DNA from: Acidobacteriota bacterium
GTDB taxonomy: Bacteria; Acidobacteriota; Terriglobia; Versatilivoradales; Versatilivoraceae
NCBI GenBank assembly: GCA_022821775.1
Contig: JAJECY010000140.1
Location: 1-37,052 of the forward strand
Direction of reading: 5' to 3'
DNA length: 37,052 bases
This document shows, in pieces, positions 26,555 through 34,820 of the stretch; the stretch's first letter is position 1, and each line of letters opens with the position of its first letter. The notes under the pieces are model-generated. The model did not search any database. It was not told the origin of the DNA and saw only the letters and a list, made by a program, of their open reading frames with translations. A program made the position numbers and the translations under genes.

Positions 26555-27820
26555 TTGAACCAGCCGCTTGCAAACAGTCGACAGAAGGGCTCCCGGATGG
26601 GCGCCCTGGGCTTGATCTTCTGCATGCTGTTCCTGCTCTCTTGCGAGTCTCGGGAGACTCCCCCGCCCCCCTCCGACTCCGGAGCGGAAGCCGACGCTCC
26701 ACCCAACACGCTCTCCCCCGAGGAGGTTGGCCAGGGCTGGATTCTTCTTTGGGACGGAGAGACCACCTTCGGATGGGAGGCATTGGGAGAGGCTGAATGG
26801 CAGATTGGGAACGGGGTCCTCTCGGCTGCCTCCGGCAACTCCGGCTGGTTGGCCACCAATGCCCAGTTCGCCGACTATCTGTTGAAGCTGGAATATCGTA
26901 CTGCCGCCGACGGCAACAGCGGTGTCTTTCTGCGCTCCCTCAAGGAGGGAGAACCCCACCTGACCGGATACGAACTCCAGATTTGCGATTCACACGCCAG
27001 CTACACCACCGGCAGCCTGGTCAACCACATCAAGGCCAAACCGGTGACCACCGACCCCGACCGCTGGCAGAGTTATGAGATCTCGGTACAAGGCGACCAT
27101 TACATTGTGCGGCTCAATGGCGAACAGATCCTGGATGCCCGAACCGAGGTCCACCGGACCGGCCACATCGGGCTGCAATACAACCAGGGCAAAGGGATAG
27201 AATTTCGCAACATCAAGCTGAAGCCCCTGGGCCTGGAATCGCTATTCGACGGAGAGAGCCTGAAGGGCTGGCGGGAGGTGGACCGGCCCAAAAAGCCGAT
27301 GCCGCACGAATGGTCGGCCAGCCAGGGACTGATTCACGTGGAAAAGGGAGCCGGGCAACTCGAAACGGAAAAGACATTCAAGGATTTCGTCTTCCAGCTC
27401 GACATCCGGACCAATGCCCCTGACGCGGATACCCATCCCAACAGTGGCGTCTTCTTTCGGGGTGACCCGGAGGGGTTCTGGACCGGCTACGAATCCCAGA
27501 TTCGCAACCAGTTCGAAGAGGGCGATCGCACCAGGCCGGTGGACTTCGGCACGGGCGGGCTCTACTTCTACCACCCCGCCCGGCGGGTCATCCCAAGCGA
27601 CTGTGAATTCTTCACCAAGACGATCACGGCCAAGGGCCGCCACATCGCGGTCTGGGTGAACGGCTACCCGGTCACCGACTTCACGGACCAGCGTGCCGAA
27701 GGAAAGAACGCCAGGAAGGAAGCCCGACTGCAGGGAGGCACCTTCAGCCTGCAAGCCCACGATCCGACTACCAACCTGGACTTTCGAAACCTGAGAGCGG
27801 TGGAGCTGCCCGAAAGATAA
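26555..27820 (+). CDS. Lipoprotein with two DUF1080 (3-keto-disaccharide hydrolase-like) domains
   Basis: This is a 421-residue protein. The start is TTG at 26555, chosen because GGAGG lies 6 nt upstream (26544-26548) and gives a basic N-region (RQKGSR) before the hydrophobic MGALGLIFCMLFLLSC. The lipobox LLSC puts the lipidated cysteine at residue 30. Two tandem concanavalin-like DUF1080 domains (PF06439) follow. The first, about 58-224, has GWILLWDGETTFGW, RTAADGNSGVFLRS and GYELQICD. The second, about 226-421, has LESLFDGESLKGWREV, NSGVFFRGD, GYESQIRN and TTNLDFRNLRAVELP. The family is linked to carbohydrate processing, including 3-keto-glycosides; the substrate here is unknown. It would be processed by Lgt and LspA. 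Confidence 0.88.
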   Translation: MNQPLANSRQKGSRMGALGLIFCMLFLLSCESRETPPPPSDSGAEADAPPNTLSPEEVGQGWILLWDGETTFGWEALGEAEWQIGNGVLSAASGNSGWLATNAQFADYLLKLEYRTAADGNSGVFLRSLKEGEPHLTGYELQICDSHASYTTGSLVNHIKAKPVTTDPDRWQSYEISVQGDHYIVRLNGEQILDARTEVHRTGHIGLQYNQGKGIEFRNIKLKPLGLESLFDGESLKGWREVDRPKKPMPHEWSASQGLIHVEKGAGQLETEKTFKDFVFQLDIRTNAPDADTHPNSGVFFRGDPEGFWTGYESQIRNQFEEGDRTRPVDFGTGGLYFYHPARRVIPSDCEFFTKTITAKGRHIAVWVNGYPVTDFTDQRAEGKNARKEARLQGGTFSLQAHDPTTNLDFRNLRAVELPER

Positions 27821-27823
27821 TCT

Positions 27824-28018
27824 GCTTGCCTGATATAACCCGGTTTCGCGCGGCATGCGACGGGGTAAAAAGAGTTATCCACGAAGACACACGAAGGACG
27901 ACGAAGACACACGAAGCAAGACGCCGAGGGGAACCGGAACCATTCCGTGCGCCCGATACGCCATCCAGGTCCTCGGTTTCATCCTCGGATGAACCGCCCC
28001 GTCGCGGGGGGCGGGGGT
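27824..28018 (+). repeat. Composite intergenic element, locus 5 (long C plus F)
   Basis: This roughly 195-bp copy begins GCTTGCCTGA and holds TTATCCACG at 27875-27883. It continues through GACGCCGAGGGG and GATACGCCATCC to the F end with GGATGAACCGCCCC and a G-rich tail. It is highly similar to 16249-16443 and to the complement of 29273-29467. Its end is 6 bp from the stop of the next gene. Confidence 0.85.
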
Positions 28019-28023
28019 TGGGC

Positions 28024-29187
28024 TTATTTTTTCTTGAAGGTGATTCCCGGCTTGATCATCTCGGCCGCGGTCATCCCCACCAGCCCCGAGATGGGCTCAT
28101 CCACCATCACCCCGAACGACTGGGCGTGAACCGGATTCAGCCAGATGTTCCAGGGCGGATTGAGGGTGGGCGGGATGGATTCGTCCGAATCCCCACTCAG
28201 GTAGAACCAGGCCAACAGGGTGGCAACGCTGGTGGTGACCCTTTTCTCGGCCCCTTCGCCCCACAGTCCCTCCTCGCTTCGGACCCTCAGCAGCCAGCGG
28301 ATGGTCAGGTCCAGTTCCACCAGCATCCAGCCGGTCAGATCCTTGTCGTCCAATAGGTAGTAGGCGGCTTGAACCGCCTCGGCCCAATAGGGGATGACGC
28401 CCACGGAACCTTGCAAAGAGACCGTTCCATCGACGATGGAGGGAATCTGTCCATTGGGCCTCCGGCTCCGGACCAGCCAACGCACTCCATCCGCCGCCAG
28501 GCGCTGGTATTGCGGATTCTCGGTGAGCGCATAGAGCTGTGAAAAAAACAGGCTGCCGGCCGCGGTGGAAGCCGTGGAAGGTCCGACCGAAGCCTGGCCG
28601 CCGAGAACTCCCATGGCGATGGCGCCTGCGTCCTCGCCTTGGGGGATAACCCAGCCACTCGACCCTTCCCAACCCTTCCTCGACCCGTCCCCCTGGTAGC
28701 CCTCCACCAGGACCCGGGCGTATCGTTCCAATGCCCGGCGATAGGCGCGCTTGCGGGCTTTGTCCGCATAGACGTGGCTCCGGGCCAGTGCAGCCGCGGC
28801 CAGGCTGGAATCCGCCGAGTTCAAGGGAAGGCCGTCATTGCGGTCGACCCACAGCGCTCCCGGGTTGCCGGCGGCTGTCCGCACCGGGTGCTGCTGCGCA
28901 ATCAGCCGATCGCCCCACGCCAGGGCTGCGTGCAGGTAGTTTTTCCGCTTTCCCGCCAAATCGTAGCCTGCCAGCAGGGCGCGAATCGATGCTCCTGAAG
29001 TTCGGGCGGCGGACTCGGACTCCTCCCCGGCCTGGGCTTCGATCCAGTCGCAAACCTCCACCAGGTAGTGCTTCAACTGCTTCTTGGCGGCTTTTCGGAA
29101 GAGCTTCTTGGCCTGAAGCTGACCCGGCGCGACCAGGGCCAGCAACAGGACAAGGAGAAACATCCTCCCTGCAGAGGCACATTTCAT
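28024..29187 (-). CDS. Secreted protein of unknown function, probably all-helical
   Basis: This is a 387-residue protein. A signal peptide spans residues 1-26 (MFLLVLLLALVAPGQLQA core), then a Lys/Arg-rich segment (KKLFRKAAKKQLKH). The rest is rich in amphipathic helices with recurring helix-turn-helix pairs and loops such as RPNGQIPSIVDG and SEEGLWGEGAEK. That pattern suggests an alpha/alpha-toroid fold as in some glycoside hydrolases, lyases and cyclases, but no catalytic motif is recognised. It ends GMTAAEMIKPGITFKKK. The gene is flanked by inverted copies of the roughly 195-bp C+F repeat (27824-28018 and 29273-29467). Its base composition looks like its neighbours. Confidence 0.7.
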   Translation of the reverse strand: MKCASAGRMFLLVLLLALVAPGQLQAKKLFRKAAKKQLKHYLVEVCDWIEAQAGEESESAARTSGASIRALLAGYDLAGKRKNYLHAALAWGDRLIAQQHPVRTAAGNPGALWVDRNDGLPLNSADSSLAAAALARSHVYADKARKRAYRRALERYARVLVEGYQGDGSRKGWEGSSGWVIPQGEDAGAIAMGVLGGQASVGPSTASTAAGSLFFSQLYALTENPQYQRLAADGVRWLVRSRRPNGQIPSIVDGTVSLQGSVGVIPYWAEAVQAAYYLLDDKDLTGWMLVELDLTIRWLLRVRSEEGLWGEGAEKRVTTSVATLLAWFYLSGDSDESIPPTLNPPWNIWLNPVHAQSFGVMVDEPISGLVGMTAAEMIKPGITFKKK

Positions 29188-29272
29188 GGGTAGTTCGAAC
29201 CGGCCACCGTCATGTTGCTGCGGGAAGTCGCGGGGCAGCTCTCAGGGGTGAAAAAGAAGCTACAGGCAAGTT

Positions 29273-29467
29273 CCGCCCCCGCCCCCCACGACGGGCGGAT
29301 CATTCGAGAGAGAAACAGGGGACCCGGATGGCGTATCGGGAGCACGGAAAGGTTCCGGCTCCCCTCGGCGTCTCACTTCGTGTGTCTTGGTCGTCCTTCG
29401 TGTGTCTTCGTGGATAACTCTTTTTACCCCGTCGCATGCAGCGCGGAGTCGGGTTGTTTGAAGCAAG
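29273..29467 (-). repeat. Composite intergenic element, locus 6 (long C plus F, reversed)
   Basis: The complement of this segment aligns along its whole length with 16249-16443, sharing GCATGCGACGG, TTATCCACG (29409-29417 here), GTGAGACGCCGAGGGGAGCC and CTCGAATGATCCGCCCGTCG. It is inverted relative to 27824-28018, so the two copies bracket the secreted protein gene with their F ends facing inward. Confidence 0.85.
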
Positions 29468-29499
29468 AGCAACGGCAGCCGGCGATACTCACAGCCGGT

Positions 29500-30117
29500 T
29501 CACTTCTCCAGAACGAACTTGGTCATCAGGTACTTGAATCGAGCCTGCTCGTCCGGACCGATCTCCTTGTCGACCATCCGGGCCGTGGCCACGTCTCCCC
29601 GAACGACCACCTGCTCTGCGCGATAGACGTCCTTAGTGACGGGTTCGCCTTCCAGCACATATCCCAGGTCTCCAAAACCGCTCTTGGTGATGTGTTCGAC
29701 GGTGACCCCCGAGGGCGTCTTGGTATCGATGCCGATCTGGCGATTCCAGTAGTCCTTGTTGCCAAGGGACCAGTTGTAATAGGTAATGACCACGTCTACA
29801 TCCTGGCTGACCTGGTCGATCTCGAACCGGTCCTTGAAGCTGGCCGTCTCCAGCTTGGCTTCGTCCATCTTCTGGTAGACCTGAACGGTAAAGTCATTCT
29901 GAGGCGGCTTGGGCACTTTGGCCTGCTCCACCGCCGGCTCGGGCGCAACCTCTTCCACAGGCTGTCCCCTCTTCTTGTCCTTCTTCTTGGACTTCTTCTG
30001 GCTGGCGGAAAGCGGCGAGTGAGGCCCCTCCACCAGGCTGCCCACCAGCAGACATAGACCGGCCGCCAGAACAAGGCGGCCGCAGAACCGACAGAGGCCC
30101 GAGAGTGAACGTCTCAT
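29500..30117 (-). CDS. Secreted protein of unknown function with a Lys-rich segment
   Basis: This is a 205-residue protein. A signal peptide spans about residues 1-39 (LVLAAGLCLLVGSLV core). It is followed by SQKKSKKKDKKRG, a Pro/Glu/Val-rich linker, and a 130-residue mixed alpha/beta domain with no motif I recognise (DFTVQVYQKMDEAKLETASF, VVITYYNWSLGNKDYWNRQI). It has a good start: GAGGAGG 7 nt before the ATG and a TATAAT promoter about 70 bp upstream. It may belong to a lineage-specific family; no function is proposed. Confidence 0.7.
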   Translation of the reverse strand: MRRSLSGLCRFCGRLVLAAGLCLLVGSLVEGPHSPLSASQKKSKKKDKKRGQPVEEVAPEPAVEQAKVPKPPQNDFTVQVYQKMDEAKLETASFKDRFEIDQVSQDVDVVITYYNWSLGNKDYWNRQIGIDTKTPSGVTVEHITKSGFGDLGYVLEGEPVTKDVYRAEQVVVRGDVATARMVDKEIGPDEQARFKYLMTKFVLEK

Positions 30118-30136
30118 GGCTTCCTCCTCAATAACC

Positions 30137-30156
30137 CCGGCGCGGGTTGGCGCCGG
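30137..30156 (-). promoter_or_regulatory. GC-rich hairpin in the 5' leader of the gene at 29500-30117
   Basis: A 7-bp stem, CCGGCGC/GCGCCGG, with a 6-nt loop lies between the predicted promoter and the GAGGAGG ribosome binding site. No T-run follows, so it is not a simple terminator; it may influence mRNA stability or translation. Confidence 0.4.
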
Positions 30157-30188
30157 AACGGTCGGGATTCGTTTGGGAAACGCTCTCC

Positions 30189-30216
30189 ATTATAGTCCTG
30201 CCACCGGCCAGCGCAA
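30189..30216 (-). promoter_or_regulatory. Predicted promoter for the gene at 29500-30117
   Basis: On the minus strand a perfect TATAAT (complement of 30189-30194) is preceded at 16 bp by TTGCGC, a weak -35 box (complement of 30211-30216). The expected leader is about 65 nt. Confidence 0.55.
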
Positions 30217-30225
30217 GAAAAAGGG

Positions 30226-30711
30226 CTACATCTTGTACTTGCCCAGGTCCTCGTCATTCAGATTCTCCAGCCAGCGCTTCAGTTCCTCGTCGCCCGATTT
30301 TTCCTTGTCGGCCGAGGCTGCCTTGGAAGTCTTGATCACCTCTTCCTCAACGAAAATCGGAGAATCCGTACGCAGCGCCAGAGCCAGGGCGTCGCTGGGG
30401 CGGGAGTCGATCGAGATCAGGCGGCCTTCCCGTTCCAGCCAGATGACGGCGTAAAAGGTGTCGTCCTTGAGCTGGTTCACCACCACCTTCATCACCGAAC
30501 AGCTCAATCCGTTCAGGACGTTTCTCAGCAGATCGTGGGTCATGGGGCGCGGGCTGGAGATTTTCTCGATCTCAAGGGCGATGGCATTGGCCTCGTAAAC
30601 GCCAACCCAAATGGGCAGCAGGGCGTTGCCCTCGGCACCCTTCAGGATCACGATGGGCACGTTGGTGACGGGATCCATCATCAGGCCGCGAATCTTCATT
30701 TCAATCTGCAT
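30226..30711 (-). CDS. Bifunctional nuclease family protein (DUF151)
   Basis: This is a 161-residue cytoplasmic protein. The DUF151 core (PF02577) is clear: GLMMDPVTNVPIVILKG, LPIWVGVYEANAIALEIE, MTHDLLRNVLNGL and ISIDSRPSDALALALRT. A charged C-terminal tail follows (DKEKSGDEELKRWLENLNDED). Family members have been described as nucleases, but the biological role is poorly defined. The ATG at 30711 has GAGGAG about 8 nt upstream; a longer ORF start inside the miaB 3' end is not supported. It lies 49 bp after miaB and is probably co-transcribed; pairing with MiaB suggests an RNA-related role, by inference only. Confidence 0.92.
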   Translation of the reverse strand: MQIEMKIRGLMMDPVTNVPIVILKGAEGNALLPIWVGVYEANAIALEIEKISSPRPMTHDLLRNVLNGLSCSVMKVVVNQLKDDTFYAVIWLEREGRLISIDSRPSDALALALRTDSPIFVEEEVIKTSKAASADKEKSGDEELKRWLENLNDEDLGKYKM

Positions 30712-30760
30712 TCTCGAGCTCCTCGGTCCCCGGGGTCCCGCCGCACCCACCGGATTCAGT

Positions 30761-32086
30761 CTAGCACCCAACCAATTCTCCCCGCAAACTGTTGGGGGCA
30801 TAGTCGGTCACTTTCACCGGCACGAACCGGCCCAGCAATTCGGGAGGACCGCTGAAGTTGACGATCTTGTTTTGAGTCGTTCGCCCCGCCAGCACCCGGC
30901 TGTCCCTTCGGCTGCTGCCATCGACCAGCACTTCGAATTCCTTTCCCACCAGTCGGGCGTGTCTTTCGAGCTGTATCTTGCGTTGAAATTGCTGGAGAAC
31001 CTGGAGCCGGCGGCTCTTCTCCGCCTCGGGAATCACATCCTGGAATGCAAAGGCCTCGGTCCCCGGACGGGGAGAGAACTTGAAGGAAAACATGGAGTCG
31101 TATCCGACCGTCTCCACCATGGAGAGCGTCTCCTCGAACTGCTGCTGGGTCTCTCCAGGGAATCCCACGATGATGTCGGTGGAGAGGGCGATATCCCGCT
31201 TGGAGCGCTTCAGGAAGGCGACCTTTTCCAGGTATTGCTCGCGAGTGTAATCCCGCTTCATTCGCTGCAGGACGGCCGTGGAACCCGACTGCAAGGGCAG
31301 ATGAATCTGGTTGCAGACCTCGGGGACCGTCTCGATCACCTCGACGATGTCGGGCTGAAAATCGCTCGGATGGGGGGAGGTGAAACGAATACGTCGGATT
31401 CCTTCAATCCTCGCCACGCGACGCAGCAGGTCGGTGAAGCAGGAGATCTCTCCCAGAGGGTCCCGCCAGGAGTTGACTGTCTGCCCGAGCAGGGTGACTT
31501 CCCGAAAACCCCGGGAGGACAGGCTCTCCACTTCGGACAGAACATGCCGGCCGGGGCGGCTGCGCTCGGGTCCCCGGGTGTAGGGAACAACGCAGAAAGA
31601 GCAGAAGCGGTTGCACCCTTCCATAATGGTGACGAAGGCCTTGTAGGGACTCTCCCTGGCGCCGGCTTCGGTTTCGAACAGGCGGTCGCTGTCCTGGGAA
31701 ACGTCGATCACTTGCCGTTCTCCCTGCTCTAGCCTGGAAACCAGCTCGGGCAGGAAGGAGTAGCTGCTGGATCCAACCACCAGGTCTACCTTGGGAGCCT
31801 TTTTGAAGATCGAGGCCCCCTCCATCTGGGCCATGCAGCCCAGCAGGCCGATCTTGGCGGTGGGCTTGGCTCCATAGGTCTTGCGGACGGCTCCCAGACG
31901 AGAGAACACCTTCTGGTTGGCTTTTTCTCGAATATTGCAGGTATTGAGCAGCAGCAGGTCTGCCTCGGAGGCGTTGCCGGTAGGGACATACCCCATCTTC
32001 ACCAGCCTGCCGGACACCTTTTCGGAGTCGTGATGATTCATCTGACAACCGAACGTCTCAATGAAGAACTTCTTGCCTTGGTTCAT
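30761..32086 (-). CDS. miaB: tRNA-2-methylthio-N6-dimethylallyladenosine synthase
   Basis: This 441-residue radical SAM methylthiotransferase converts i6A37 to ms2i6A37 in tRNAs reading UNN codons. The N-terminal MTTase domain has its three cluster cysteines in ETFGCQMN (C14), LLNTCNIRE and LLGCMAQ. The radical SAM motif is CNRFCSFC (CX3CX2C), within MEGCNRFCSFCVVPYTRG. A C-terminal TRAM domain follows (VDGSSRRDSRVLAGRTTQN). The N-terminus FIETFGCQMNHHDSEKV is diagnostic of MiaB rather than RimO. The ATG at 32086 gives the standard length. Confidence 0.95.
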   Translation of the reverse strand: MNQGKKFFIETFGCQMNHHDSEKVSGRLVKMGYVPTGNASEADLLLLNTCNIREKANQKVFSRLGAVRKTYGAKPTAKIGLLGCMAQMEGASIFKKAPKVDLVVGSSSYSFLPELVSRLEQGERQVIDVSQDSDRLFETEAGARESPYKAFVTIMEGCNRFCSFCVVPYTRGPERSRPGRHVLSEVESLSSRGFREVTLLGQTVNSWRDPLGEISCFTDLLRRVARIEGIRRIRFTSPHPSDFQPDIVEVIETVPEVCNQIHLPLQSGSTAVLQRMKRDYTREQYLEKVAFLKRSKRDIALSTDIIVGFPGETQQQFEETLSMVETVGYDSMFSFKFSPRPGTEAFAFQDVIPEAEKSRRLQVLQQFQRKIQLERHARLVGKEFEVLVDGSSRRDSRVLAGRTTQNKIVNFSGPPELLGRFVPVKVTDYAPNSLRGELVGC

Positions 32087-32282
32087 GGTCGACAGTCTAA
32101 TGAAGGCCGTTCATGCCGGCCGCTGCAGGGAAGCTGATGGGAACAGGATCCATTGGCTCGCAGGAAGACCCCATGAAGCTTCAATAAAGAATGCAGGAAC
32201 CCGGGTCCAAAGTCGAGCCTTAACCCGCCTTTCTCGCCAACCGCAGGAAACACGGATTCCCACCATCGGCAGAAAAGGTCGG

Positions 32283-32608
32283 TTCTCAAAAAGAGTTATC
32301 CACGAAGGCACACGAAGAGCGACGAAGGGCCACCAAGGGGTTGGAGTTTGATTTTTGATTTACATCGATGCACAGGATGCACAGGATTTTTTCGGGAAAC
32401 GGCTGGCTTGTAATGCAGAGCATCAGCAAATCCGCACACGATCATTGCCCGAGCCGGCATCTGGTGCAGCAGCGTCACCTGCTGGTTATCCTGTGCATCC
32501 TGTGCATCGATGTTAATGATGAACCTTTTCTATTTGTGTTCATTGGTGTCCATTCGTGGTTCATCCTATATACACAATCGGCCGTTTTCCCTCGAATGTT
32601 CCGCCCGG
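32283..32608 (+). repeat. Composite intergenic element, locus 7 (C-A-B-F, complete order)
   Basis: Module C is at 32283-32340 (TTATCCACG at 32296-32304). Module A is at 32362-32514 (153 bp, inverted ACATCGATGCACAGGAT arms). Module B is at 32532-32564 and F at 32585-32608. It fills most of the 590-bp gap between miaB and recN. The remaining sequence (32087-32282) shows no ORF, promoter or RNA that I can support. Confidence 0.85.
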
Positions 32609-32676
32609 CAGGGTGACCAGGGGACGGAGAGGGAGTGCGGTGGCGGGGGTCGATTGGCGGGCCGATTGGGACCGCC

Positions 32677-34377
32677 TCACTTCGAGGCGCTGTTCAATAG
32701 TTCGGCAGCATGCTTGAGGACGTTGTCGGTCACCCGCTCCCCGCTGATCATGCGGGCGATTTCGCGAACGCGGCTCTCCCGGTCGAGCCGGGCAACCCGG
32801 GTTACGGTCCGGTTTTCCTCCACCCTCTTCTCGATATGAAAATGGTTGTCGGCATAGGAGGCGATCTGCGGGAGGTGTGTCACGCACAATACCTGGTTGG
32901 CCTTGGAAAGGAACTTGAGTTTCCGCCCGACCACGTCGGCCGCCCGCCCGCCGATGCCGCTGTCGACCTCGTCGAAGACCAGGGTTTTTCCTCGATTATC
33001 GATGGAACGGATGGTCTTCAGGGCCAGCATGATCCTCGAGACCTCTCCGCCGGAGGCAATCCTGGCCAGGATCTTCAGATCCTCACCCGGATTGGGACTG
33101 ATCAGGAAGTCGATCACGTCCGTCCCGCGCGCCGTGCCGGGCGCCCCGGAGCCGGATGCGGACTCCCCACCGCGGCCGGGAACGGAAGAGAAGGCCACCC
33201 GGAAACGGGTGTTTTCCATGGCCAGTTGACCCAGCTCTTTGCCCATGGAGCGCTCGAGTCGCTCGGCGGCCTTTTTCCGCTGGAGGCTGAGTGACTCGGC
33301 ACGTTTCAGATAGTCGCTATCGAGACTCTGTAGTTCCTTCTCGATCGCCTCGACCCTGCGGTCGGCTTCCCGGAGTTCCCTCAGTTCCCGTTCGATCCGT
33401 TGACCATAGGCCATCACGGCCTCGACCGATTCCCCGTACTTTCTCTTGAGACGGTCGATTTCAACCAGGCGCTCTTCGATCCGATCCAGCCGGGACGGGT
33501 TCACTTCGATCCTGGAGACATACTCCCGCAAGGCCAGCGAAACATCCTCGATGCTGATGCAGGCCGATTGAAACTGCTCCCGCAGTTCTCGGCAGCGGGC
33601 GTCCAGTGATCCCAACTCCTCCAGCAGACGGCCGGTCTGCCTGAGACGGGCGCCAATCGAGTCGTCCGATTCGTAGAGGTCGGCATAGGCCTGATGAGAG
33701 GCCTGGAAGAGGCGGTCCGCGTTGGAGAGAAGGCGGCGCTCCTCCAGGAGTTGAGACTCCTCGCCGGGGGAGGACAACCCCGCCTTGCGGATTTCATCGA
33801 TCTGAAACGACAGCAGATCGATGGCCCGTAACCTCTCCTGCTCGCTCAACTTCAGGCGCCGGACCTGCTCCCGGCGTTGTTCCCGCTTGGCGTAGAGGTC
33901 GCCGACCTCAGCCAGGGGGGCCTGGTGGCCGCCGTACAGATCGAGCCATTGCAACTGGGAATCGCGACTGAAAAGGGACTGTTGGTCGCTCTGACCGTGA
34001 ATGTCGACGCAATGGGACCCCAGTTTCCTCAGGAAGGATACCGGCACCATCTGGTTGTTGACGAAAGCCCTTCCCTTGCCATCCGAAACGACCTCCCTCC
34101 TGACGATTATCCCTTCCGGATCGAACTCGAGCCCACTCGCCTCCAGAAGGCCGCGCAACCGCTCCACGCCCTCGAAGCAGCCCGAAACGGTGGCCTTGCG
34201 GAACCCGGTGCGAACCATTTCGGCCCGCGCCTTGGCGCCCGCCAGCAACCCCAGGGCATCAACGATGATCGACTTGCCCGAACCTGTTTCGCCCGTCAAC
34301 AGGTTCAAGCCCTCCCGGAATTGCAGGGAAAGGTGGTCGACCAGGGCGAAATCGCGTATTTCGAGGAACTTCAGCAT
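32677..34377 (-). CDS. recN: DNA repair protein RecN
   Basis: This 566-residue SMC-like ATPase acts early in double-strand-break repair. The N-terminal lobe starts MLKFLEIRDFALVDHLSLQF and has Walker A GETGSGKS. A central coiled-coil region (about 150-390) follows. The C-terminal lobe has the ABC signature IASGGEVSRIMLALK, Walker B TLVFDEVDSGIGG and VLCVTHLPQIA. The ATG at 34377 matches the family start. In-frame upstream codons run through a heptamer array and are not included. No clear ribosome binding site is seen. recN is divergent from the Tol genes. Confidence 0.95.
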   Translation of the reverse strand: MLKFLEIRDFALVDHLSLQFREGLNLLTGETGSGKSIIVDALGLLAGAKARAEMVRTGFRKATVSGCFEGVERLRGLLEASGLEFDPEGIIVRREVVSDGKGRAFVNNQMVPVSFLRKLGSHCVDIHGQSDQQSLFSRDSQLQWLDLYGGHQAPLAEVGDLYAKREQRREQVRRLKLSEQERLRAIDLLSFQIDEIRKAGLSSPGEESQLLEERRLLSNADRLFQASHQAYADLYESDDSIGARLRQTGRLLEELGSLDARCRELREQFQSACISIEDVSLALREYVSRIEVNPSRLDRIEERLVEIDRLKRKYGESVEAVMAYGQRIERELRELREADRRVEAIEKELQSLDSDYLKRAESLSLQRKKAAERLERSMGKELGQLAMENTRFRVAFSSVPGRGGESASGSGAPGTARGTDVIDFLISPNPGEDLKILARIASGGEVSRIMLALKTIRSIDNRGKTLVFDEVDSGIGGRAADVVGRKLKFLSKANQVLCVTHLPQIASYADNHFHIEKRVEENRTVTRVARLDRESRVREIARMISGERVTDNVLKHAAELLNSASK

Positions 34378-34437
34378 AAGGCGGAGGTCGGTCTGAAATC
34401 GTGGAATCTGCTTCAGGAGGAGGGCTGAGTGTACCAT

Positions 34438-34553
34438 AGAAGAAGTTTGAAGTTTGAAAGAGGAAGGTTGAAGTTTGAAGGGGGAAGGTTGAAGTTTGAA
34501 GGGAGAAGTTTGAAGTTTGAAGGGAGAGGGTTGAAGGAGGAAAGGGGAAGGAG
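34438..34553 (+). repeat. Degenerate heptamer array (GAAGTTT type) in the recN-tolQ divergent region
   Basis: Runs of GAAGTTT alternate with GAAGGGGG, GAAGGGAG and GGAAAGGGGAAGG blocks, as in the array at 23744-23836. It starts about 60 bp upstream of the recN start. No inverted partner was seen within this gap. The remaining part (34554-34820) shows TTGACG at 34677-34682 but no well-spaced -10 box. Confidence 0.75.
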
Positions 34554-34820
34554 GGGGTGCCTCTTGGGAGCGCGGGCAGGCCGGTCGCCCCCCGGCCGAG
34601 GCAGGTTGAAATACTGGTCGCGACCTGGTGAGAAATCCAGGCTCGGCGGGGACCGAGCCGGTTATTCGGGGGCCGGTTGACGACCCCGAGAGGTCTATGG
34701 TAACTTCCGGCACAACACGGTTGTGACGGGGTTCATTCTGGCAGTCCAGGAAAACGCTGGGGGACGTGTTTGACCATAGAACCGGGCGGTTTGCTCCCTG
34801 TGCTCGCGCAGGGAGCCGAG

